In this document: piece after piece, positions 57,032 to 64,000 of the stretch
Layout of the letters: the number at the start of each line of letters is the position of its first letter
Position numbering within the stretch: position 1 is the stretch's first letter
From: Cylindrodendrum hubeiense
Taxonomy: Eukaryota > Ascomycota > Sordariomycetes > Hypocreales > Nectriaceae
Reading direction: 5' to 3'
Assembly: GCA_014621425.1 (NCBI GenBank)
Contig: JAANBB010000136.1
Span: forward strand, 1 to 64,000
Length of the DNA stretch: 64,000 nt
Position numbers and translations under genes: made by a program
Notes under the pieces: model-generated
Told to the model about the DNA's origin: nothing
What the model saw: the letters and a program-made list of their open reading frames with translations, nothing else
Database searches by the model: none

Positions 57032-57802
57032 CTACTCGCCAGAAACCTCGACGGCCTTCCAAGACTGGCCTCCAATCTCTACCACATCACCCTTCCTGAC
57101 TTCAAGTTCATCATCCAATACCTTTTCGCAAGGTAGCACCGCGTCTCCCATCCTGATTGTTCTCTTCCATCCCTTGTCCGCCGCCCATTCCCATCGCTCC
57201 GCCGTCATCAGGTCGCCCTCACGCAGGAAACCCTGGCAATACTGGCCCAGACGGACCACTGACCCCCGACCACCCGTTTCGTTCTCCATGTGTAGGACAA
57301 TGGACTTGACATCAGATGTGGTTGTAGGGATTGGGTCAATATCGAGCCACACTTCCTCGTACGCCGTGTCTTTCCCTGTCGCCGGGTTCACCATGCTACC
57401 GGTCTCAAGCGTCGTCCCGTTTGGCTGCGGAAACATGTCACCCTCATCAGTCGCATTCTCCGGCTCTGTGGTATGCGAGTCAATCCAGTGCTCCCACTGT
57501 GAATGTCGGATCTGGCCGCCCTTGCCGTCATCTCGCAACCACGACGACGAGGTTCCGGCAATGCCCCATTCTAGTCGATCCACTGGAAGTGCCTCTGTTT
57601 TTGTGAGCGACTGTCATTAAATCACTTCTGTAGCGGAGTAGTTACCTTCTTGTCCAGCCCAGGCCTTCTGGTCGCCCTCCGGTCGGAAGATTCTCAGATC
57701 GACGTAGCGGCGCTGCGGGGATGTGACGACAATAGTAGACGTCGGCTCACTCGCTTCGTCCGGGAGCCAGCGGATATGCTCTCTCAGCGAAATACTACCC
57801 AT
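57032..57802 (-). CDS. HRI1: HRI1 family protein
   Basis: Exons 57802-57646 and 57594-57032 give 239 residues, the normal length. The start MGSISLREHIRWLPDE, the segment TSPQRRYVDLRIFRP, LEWGIAGTSSSW, HWIDSHTTEPENATDEGDMFP, LETGSMVNPATGKDTAYEEVW and VVRLGQYCQGFLREGD are all conserved in fungal Hri1 proteins. The family adopts two lipocalin-like beta barrels. In budding yeast Hri1 interacts with casein kinase Hrr25 and with Sec72, and its biochemical role is still unclear. It is cytosolic and probably housekeeping. Start chosen at the ATG giving the conserved N-terminus; the upstream in-frame codon is TTG. Confidence 0.88.
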
Positions 57803-58486
57803 GATTGCTGTTGCAGGTTTTGGCAAGATAGAAAGATGGTGATTCTTTGGGCTCGCGAGTTTGACGAGTCACGGTTCCGGATATCGGAGAGTCAACGGCC
57901 GACGATATGCGGTTGAGTGAGGGGTTGATACGGAGCGGGGTGAGGTGGTTCAGCCACAGAGCTCTAGCTTAGAAAATGCGATAGTGTCAAGTTAGGACAT
58001 CTCAAACATTAAGTATTGCTCGCTATTTTATTACAAAAGCCAATTTATAAATCAGCTGCCAGTTTGAAAATCCCATTCTCTTCCACATCCTAGCTAAAAA
58101 CGAACTTAACATCCTACTTTATGTTGGTAAAGCTTCCTAATCAATCCCACGACATCCCCATTGGATGTATTGTCTAAATAAATCTTTGCAATCCAGCTTT
58201 TCTTCTCCTACAACTTGACGATAGGCTGTATTAAAGCCCCGGCGCTTGAATTGCTGTTCGAGGCGGGGACGTTATCTGCTCGACTGTCTTCTCAGTGGTG
58301 TACTTGACAATACTCACGATTTGAATCTGTCACATCCTAAGAACTCTTGCAATAGCTTGTGCTTCCATAGCTGGATCATAGCGTGGCTCAACTATATGAA
58401 TTTTATTGGTGTTGGTTAGGGTCAAACTGGTTTTGGTTAGTAGAGACTAAACAGAACTGTTGTTAATCATACCCAACGGCACCTTT
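57803..58486. other. Intergenic, AT-rich
   Basis: 0.7 kb containing the HRI1 promoter and the probable 3' untranslated region of the kinase gene. Nothing further recognised. Confidence 0.5.
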
Positions 58487-60013
58487 CTACATATTCTCCA
58501 TGATCCATTCGTCGTCGGCCAGCGCCTTCGCCGAGGAACGCTTCGAGGGGTCCCAATGGAGCATCTTTCGCATCATGGCAAGGAACCTCTGTTGACTCTC
58601 CCCCTCCAGGCCAATCTCTTTCTCCTCGAGCGATGTACTTTCCGGGAGTGCAATATCTTTACGAAAGTCCCCTGTAGAACAAACAGAGCCTTGTCAGCAA
58701 GGAGAAGAGCTCATGGCCCAAACCTAGGCACGTTGAGCTTACCTTTATCAGTGAAGAATTTATGGCTCGACTTTCCGGAATGGAGTAGCGCCTGTGGAGG
58801 TTGTCCAAGCAATGCAATCATCTCAGCAAGGTGCGCCCGGCTGCGGTACGTCTGAGACTCCGGGTCGCATCCCGTAAACAGGTGATCGCCTTCAAAGAGA
58901 TCCCAGATCTGGAAAAGATGGCACGGACACGGATCAGCTCTTGAATATGCGAGGCCTCATGCTCGGCTCGGGTGCTTACCATGCAACCTGTGTTCCATAT
59001 ATCAACCTCATACGACCACGGTGCTTCCAGGATGACCTCAGGTGCTCTGTATACATCGGGCTGTATGTCCTCCAAATGCTCCGTATCCCCGGCAACGGCA
59101 GCGCCGAAATCGCAGAGGACCGGTGCGCCCCAATTCTTTGGCATTTGGAGCTCGCGTGACGCATAAATGGCTCTTCCATCCACCAACTTTCGCGGAGACG
59201 GGTCGAGCAACTCTTGCTCCTCGAATGCGCTGAAAACCGAATCGTCCTCGATGCCAAACATAATATTATCGGCTTTAATATCTACTCGGCAACAGTTCAG
59301 CACCGTTCTTGGTGGGTGAATGAAACACAGCCAAAAATAGTTTCGTTCGGTTTAGCCCGCTCATACGCACCTGTGTGGATGATCTGGCACTCTGTATGCA
59401 GAAAATCCAAAGCAAGAAAAAGGCGACGGAGGACGAAGGCGAGTACCGGCACGGGTAGTCTCCTCACTGGGTTGCGGTGAAGAAAAGTCAGGACGCTCTC
59501 CCACAGTGGCGGATGCACCAGGCATCGGTGGGATCCGTCGGGTCCAGGAACATCGAAAGAGTCCAGAAGTTCTCTAACAGCACCACGACCGGGATGCTTT
59601 GCCGAAGATGCGGAAATGCGCTTGTACATTATGAGTTCGTGATCCAACTGTTCACCCATAGACTTCGAGTGCACGAAAAGCTTTAGTGCCACATGCCGAC
59701 GACCGCTTCACTCCCTGTTAGCAAAGCGTCGCGCGTATCAAGTCAGATGAGTGGACACCAGAGCATCTTACTCTAGGTCGCGCGCCAACCAAACTGTCGA
59801 GCTGGCTCCAAAGCCCAGCTTACCAACAATCTGGTAACGATCCCTGAGGACTTCTCCAATGCGGACCGGGTAGTAACGCGATGCGATGTAGTCGGGGAAG
59901 AGCTCCTCCTCTAGCTTCTCACCCAAGGCGATTCGCGTGAAATTAGGGTTGGAGAAGGTAAGAGGCTTCCATATCCGGCCAGGCCAAGTCAATCGCCGAA
60001 GAAGTGACGCCAT
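58487..60013 (-). CDS. SRPK-type serine/threonine protein kinase
   Basis: Exons 60013-59772, 59705-59371, 59281-58980, 58908-58743 and 58671-58487 give 409 residues. The lead YYPVRIGEVLRDRYQIVGKL and glycine loop GKLGFGASSTVWLARD are typical of SRPK/Sky1. The ATP-anchoring Lys is in RRHVALKLFV. The catalytic loop IIHTDIKADNIMF has Asp193 and the SRPK-specific HTD in place of HRD. The metal loop is LCDFGAA, and the P+1 region is DVYRAPEVILEAPWSYEVDIW, followed by GCMIWDLFEG. The insert separating SRPK lobes is short, as in the many small fungal SRPK paralogues. It phosphorylates SR-type or other Arg/Ser-rich substrates in the cytosol or nucleus. Targets unknown. Confidence 0.9.
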
Positions 60014-60945
60014 ATTAAAGTGATCAAGCGAGAAAAATAGGAAAAGCGAAGTCGTAAGTTGGCGCGTGTTTGATGCAACTTGACAGAAGAGAAAGCCACG
60101 ATTGGCCCGTGGGAACCTGAATGCGCGCACGTTCCAGGTTTTGATAGCTGTCGATGGTTACATCAGCCCTAAATTTCCACACCCTTGTGTAATAGGCTTC
60201 CGCTATACTTCCAGTTGCCGCCTTGAAAGTATTTAATTTGTTCAGCATATTCGACAGAACGCGTATGGCATGAGCGTCATCACCACCCAAAGATGTTTGG
60301 GCGAATGCTACAGCTGTCGGGCTAGACGAAACCGCCACGATATCACACACTGGGCTATGCTATATACTAATACTTTGTGCACTATCTCATGAGGGCTAGG
60401 GCTCGTTCATACCAGATGCCATTTATCTCGGGTGGTGTGATGTGTCTCAATCCCCATATAGGTCCTCAACCAACTACCGTACCAAATATCTAGCAACACC
60501 AGATGTCGTAGCACGTCACCATGAACCCCAGGATCCAAATCGTCACTTATTGAAGCCAGTGCGACAAGTCCAAGACAATTAAAAGCCGAACCTGAATCCA
60601 AGAGCTGTCCACAATACCTCCGCGTCATCACTACACTCCTTGGTTTATGATGCGGAAAGACCGATCCTGAGCTTCATGCTTAGGACCCAGCCTGAGGCAT
60701 CAGACTTGTGTGGTCACGTGGACTGGGACCCTACGGTCCCTAGCACTCAGCCGCAAGTAGCTCAATCAACATTCTTTACACATCTAGCAAGATACCCTCA
60801 CCTACGTGACTAGAGACCTCTATTCGTATCAGTTTAGTGGAGTTAAGCAAAAACGACAACAATAATTACCTCTCGCTATACGACCTCATGTTAAGCAGTG
60901 TACCTATCGATCCCCTTTCTGTCATCGTTCATCAAAATTACACCA
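60014..60945. other. Divergent intergenic region
   Basis: 0.9 kb between divergent kinase and F-box genes. Short frames on the minus strand (near 60024-60350) are not convincing. No motif cluster noticed. Confidence 0.45.
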
Positions 60946-62564
60946 ATGTCATTAATGACAGCTGACAGGACATCTTGGCACTACTTGCTCCCAGAGATCC
61001 AGCTTTTGATCCTAGAAGTTTTACTACAGGATGGCTGTAGCTTAGCTAGCTCCGCCGCAGTGTCACGAGAGTGGCAGACGATCATCAAGCGGCACAACTT
61101 TGCCCGAATCAAACTGACACCGTCACGCCTCGCCGATTTTGGTTCCATTACTCATCGTAATCGGGCTCTCGTAAGCTATTTATGGCTTTGCTTGGAATTC
61201 GAAGAATATGATTGTGCCAGTTGTGCGTCTGGGGATCCGAAGACGTGGGGCGTCAGCAACACGGATAATACCCTTATCGTCACAGCACTCCTGAATCTGT
61301 TCTCAACTCTCAGCGCGTGGGAACCAAACGGCAACTTGCTGCTCGATATCAGCGTTTACTCGCCCAGCGACTCAGAGCATTGGTTCAAATATCTGACCTT
61401 TGAGCCTGATACTCCTTCCGATGAGTGTGGCCGGAATCGATGCGTAGAGCAGTCAATGCTGGTCAAACTTGACGACCACCAACACGGTTGGATTGCTGGC
61501 AGACGAGATTCCGTTCCTACCGACGATGCTATCAATAACGTTTTTGAGGAAATCATGGTTGACGGGCCGTTCGATGATGAAGAGGTAGAAAACGAATGGT
61601 GGCAGCAACTGCCATTAATCCCGGCAGTAACAGGTGTGCTTCTACGTCAGCAGAACCGCCGACGATGGAAGCCGGCCGCGCTGGCGCAGATGTTTTCCCG
61701 TCTTCCCAATCTCCAGGAGATCCACTATGAGCCTTGGAGGGACTGGGATGATTCTCAACAGGAGTGGACGGATAAATGTGAGTGCTGCTGCGTCAGTTCG
61801 TCGTACTCTGCCATGTGTCTGTTGCTATGTTGTTGACCAGCGGCCACCTACTAATCCCCATCTTTCATGTAGCTTACCCATTGCTTTTTTGTTCGCTTGC
61901 TTCTAGCGAATTACGGAAACTCGTGCTCTTCGAGAATTTCAATCAACAGTACCTGCATAGTTACAATCCACAGTACCTGCAACCTATTCGAATCCCGACC
62001 TCTGATATCAGCCAGGCGGTCGCCAACGCCAGTCTCCAGCTTGAGCACCTCTCAGCGTCGTTCATTGTGGACGCCAGCTATTTCTTCCATGCTTGCGAAC
62101 CTTCCTGGGAGTGGCCCAACCTAGTTTCGCTCGCGCTGACTTCACGACTGCTCACGCCCGATGAGAGCACGACCGAGATCAACAACATGCTCCAGACAGC
62201 GGCAGCAGCGGCCATGAACATGCCAAATCTTGAAACAATGGAGATATGGAACGGACGAGATGGATTGGCGATGCTCTTCAGATACCATTCAATTGGGGGC
62301 GGGCAGCCTGCTGTGATAACCTGCAGAGGAACATGGGAAGTTGCTCTGCAGACTCCCGTGATCCAGGCTTGGGAAGCTGTTGCACTTAAACATGGTAACC
62401 GCAGATCCGTTTTCGTCAATGAATTGCTAGATGTTGGTACTGTTGTCAAGTCTCATGGTGATGCAATCCACCATTTGAAGCTTTCAGCCCCGGTCATTCG
62501 ACCCGTTTCGTTATGGCAGATTCAGATGGAGCACAGGATTCGTGAGGGAGTGCATAATTGGTAA
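60946..62564 (+). CDS. F-box-like protein of the fungal DUF6546 type
   Basis: Exons 60946-61777 and 61873-62564 give 507 residues. After MSLMTADRTSWHYL, the segment LPEIQLLILEVLLQDGCSLA then SSAAVSREWQTIIKRHNFARI is an F-box-like helical motif. The rest is a leucine-rich, helical body with MFSRLPNLQEIHYEPWRDWD and LRKLVLFENFNQQYLHSYNP, and a tail rich in EMEIWNG-like strands, as in large fungal F-box families carrying DUF6546. Such proteins recruit targets to SCF ubiquitin ligases, but the fungal paralogues are mostly uncharacterised and fast evolving. Two start ATGs lie four codons apart; the first was used. Confidence 0.8.
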
Positions 62565-63299
62565 CTCAACTTCTGTTGTCAGTCTAGGAAAATAGCTTGG
62601 TCCGAGACATCCTCCTCGCCAAAAACACAAGTGAAAGTCACACTGTCAAGTAGAGTGTGAATCCCATTCATTTCCAGCAGCCATACGGGGCGTTTTCTAC
62701 CAAAGTATGTAAACCCAAACCACGGATGATGATGATGAGGAACAATCTGTTCATATGTGGTGCTGTTTGAATTACAGCGACCAATTGCTGATTTCTACCC
62801 ATACATGACAGTATAATTTGCAGACTAATATAGACACACTAAAGTCAATCACCTCAACAAGTTGTTCCTCATATTCTCGAGCAGAATTGACGATGTGGCG
62901 GAGTAAAATGTTTCTGATCAGAAGATTTTGGCTCATAGGTTTCAGGTTCATTCGGTCGCCATGCGGCAGTATCAGCGACGACTTGATGGCATGGCTGACA
63001 GAAAGTTACTATTTTCATCTAGACCGTTTAATAGGTCGAGGAATAGGGTTTTGCAGCTTAGCCAAGACAAGATCGCACTGCCGGATCTCGCTGACCAGGC
63101 GCTATAAACAGAGTGCCTACTGGTGACCGCCCAGGCAATACATACAATCGGAATATCGTAGCCGGCGTGATGGCACATTCATGGCACGACTGTCATACAC
63201 TTCTCCAAAATAAACACACATCACTTTGAGTGCACCACGTTAAAACAGCGTACCCCCATCACTTGTACCGGCTACCAGCGCGTGTTTGGCGCTTTAATA

Positions 63300-63318
63300 G
63301 AGTATTGCTATTCGCACA
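63300..63318 (+). repeat. Isolated copy of the MITE terminal repeat
   Basis: Nineteen bases identical to 36317-36335. No inverted partner lies between it and the window edge; preceded by TA, as at the right end of the 36-kb element. Confidence 0.55.
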
Positions 63319-63674
63319 CAAAGACCAACTCTTAGTTCCTAAATCATAGCTAAATCATACACATACGCCCTAAACCTAAAAGCAATTTTATGATCAGGTC
63401 TAATAAATAAACAAAGTAGATATAGTGTTATGATAAACAAATACTAATAATTAGACTTTCCGGGTCTATGCTGACAATTCTCGGCATGTGCAGTCCTTCC
63501 ATGAGTAGAGGTAGACGAGTGCTCCTGCTGCCATGTCTTACTTCCTGGACCATGACGAAGTTCTCCTTCTGTTTATTGGAGCCCCAACAACTTAGAAGGG
63601 ACACCCACCTTGTCAACAGGTAGATATGGAGCATCTCACCTCTCACCTTTTTACTCTTTTCTCTCTCCTCGAAT

Positions 63675-63770
63675 ACAACAACAACGCCAGCAGCACCAGC
63701 AGCGCCAGCAGCACCAGCAGCGCCAGCAGCACCAGCAGCGCCAGCAACACCAGCAGCAGCAGCAACACCA
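63675..63770. repeat. CAG-rich 18-bp minisatellite
   Basis: A unit CAGCACCAGCAGCGCCAG is repeated about four times then degenerates to CAGCAA. Read on the plus strand it gives QQRQQH units, on the minus strand Gly/Ala-rich chains. Directly visible; coding status unknown. Confidence 0.8.
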
Positions 63771-64000
63771 ACTGCATCAACCGCACAAACAGCACAAATA
63801 TCATCAGCAACAGAACCCGACAACAGCACAAGCGCCAGAAACAACAGCAACCAAACAGCACCGACAGCACCAGCCCCAGCCCCAGAAATAACAGCAGCAT
63901 CAACATCAATGTAAGTCATCCACTTCTCCTACCTCTTTGTCTGCCATTCGAAGTTCCACATGCCATCTATTTGGAACTACAGATATTCTTTCCTGGCAAG

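Larger units (their letters stand above)
62565..64000. other. Right-edge region without supported genes
   Basis: 1.4 kb with a solitary 19-bp copy of the MITE terminus (63300-63318) and a CAG-rich repeat. Open frames across the repeat are low-complexity and are not called, although an exon of a gene extending past the right edge cannot be excluded. Confidence 0.5.

Noticed and set aside
63428..63919. Minus-strand frame with Gly/Ala repeats
   Set aside because: Openness is produced by the CAG-rich minisatellite; flanking residues resemble no protein.

Overview
The window is nuclear DNA of a filamentous ascomycete (Pezizomycotina). The evidence is many short introns of about 45-100 nt with GTAnGT donors and CAG/TAG acceptors, a Zn(II)2Cys6 regulator, a DUF3468-type regulator, HRI1, an SRPK-type kinase, a fungal F-box protein, and secreted proteins with Ser/Thr-rich linkers. 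A pectate lyase, a five-module Cys-rich surface protein and an S10 carboxypeptidase fit a plant- or litter-associated fungus. I cannot name the genus. Exon models below were built by hand: each joins to an intact frame with a length divisible by three.

Layout. 1-2.2 kb: the end of a Cys-rich secreted protein and an MFS anion/vitamin-type transporter (minus strand). 2.5-8.9 kb: a gene-poor, C/T-rich block with two clusters of CTGGGG sites and a CA microsatellite. 8.9-10.4 kb: a regulator-like protein without a DNA-binding domain. About 11.1-11.5 kb: a decayed aminoglycoside-phosphotransferase-like (APH) gene.

11.9-39.2 kb is the part most worth attention: zinc alcohol/polyol dehydrogenase, FAD/NAD(P) oxidoreductase, MFS transporter, type-B carboxylesterase, divergent ARO8-like aminotransferase, Zn2Cys6 regulator, HpcH/HpaI aldolase, a CrtC/Diels-Alderase-like lipocalin protein, an 888-residue fusion of an APH kinase with a second lipocalin-like domain, a small two-exon orphan and a P450. 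It looks like a specialised-metabolism cluster with its own regulator and transporter, but no PKS, NRPS, terpene cyclase or DMATS. A plausible division of labour (inference) is that the aminotransferase and aldolase build a 2-oxo-acid-derived skeleton, the dehydrogenase, FAD enzyme and P450 oxidise it, the CrtC-like protein and the fusion cyclise or phosphorylate an intermediate, the esterase trims it and the MFS protein exports it. CGGAT/ATCCG half-sites cluster in the aldolase and esterase/aminotransferase promoters and are candidate sites for the local regulator.

39-64 kb mixes accessory and housekeeping genes: a C2H2 zinc-finger protein, a 45-bp-stem hairpin, the S10 carboxypeptidase, an SDS-hydrolase-type alkylsulfatase, the pectate lyase, the 999-residue five-module surface protein, HRI1, an SRPK-type kinase and an F-box protein. 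Intergenic DNA carries a probable MITE (36.3-36.8 kb), a decayed minisatellite with one undetermined base (35.4-35.9 kb) and a CAG-rich repeat near the right end.
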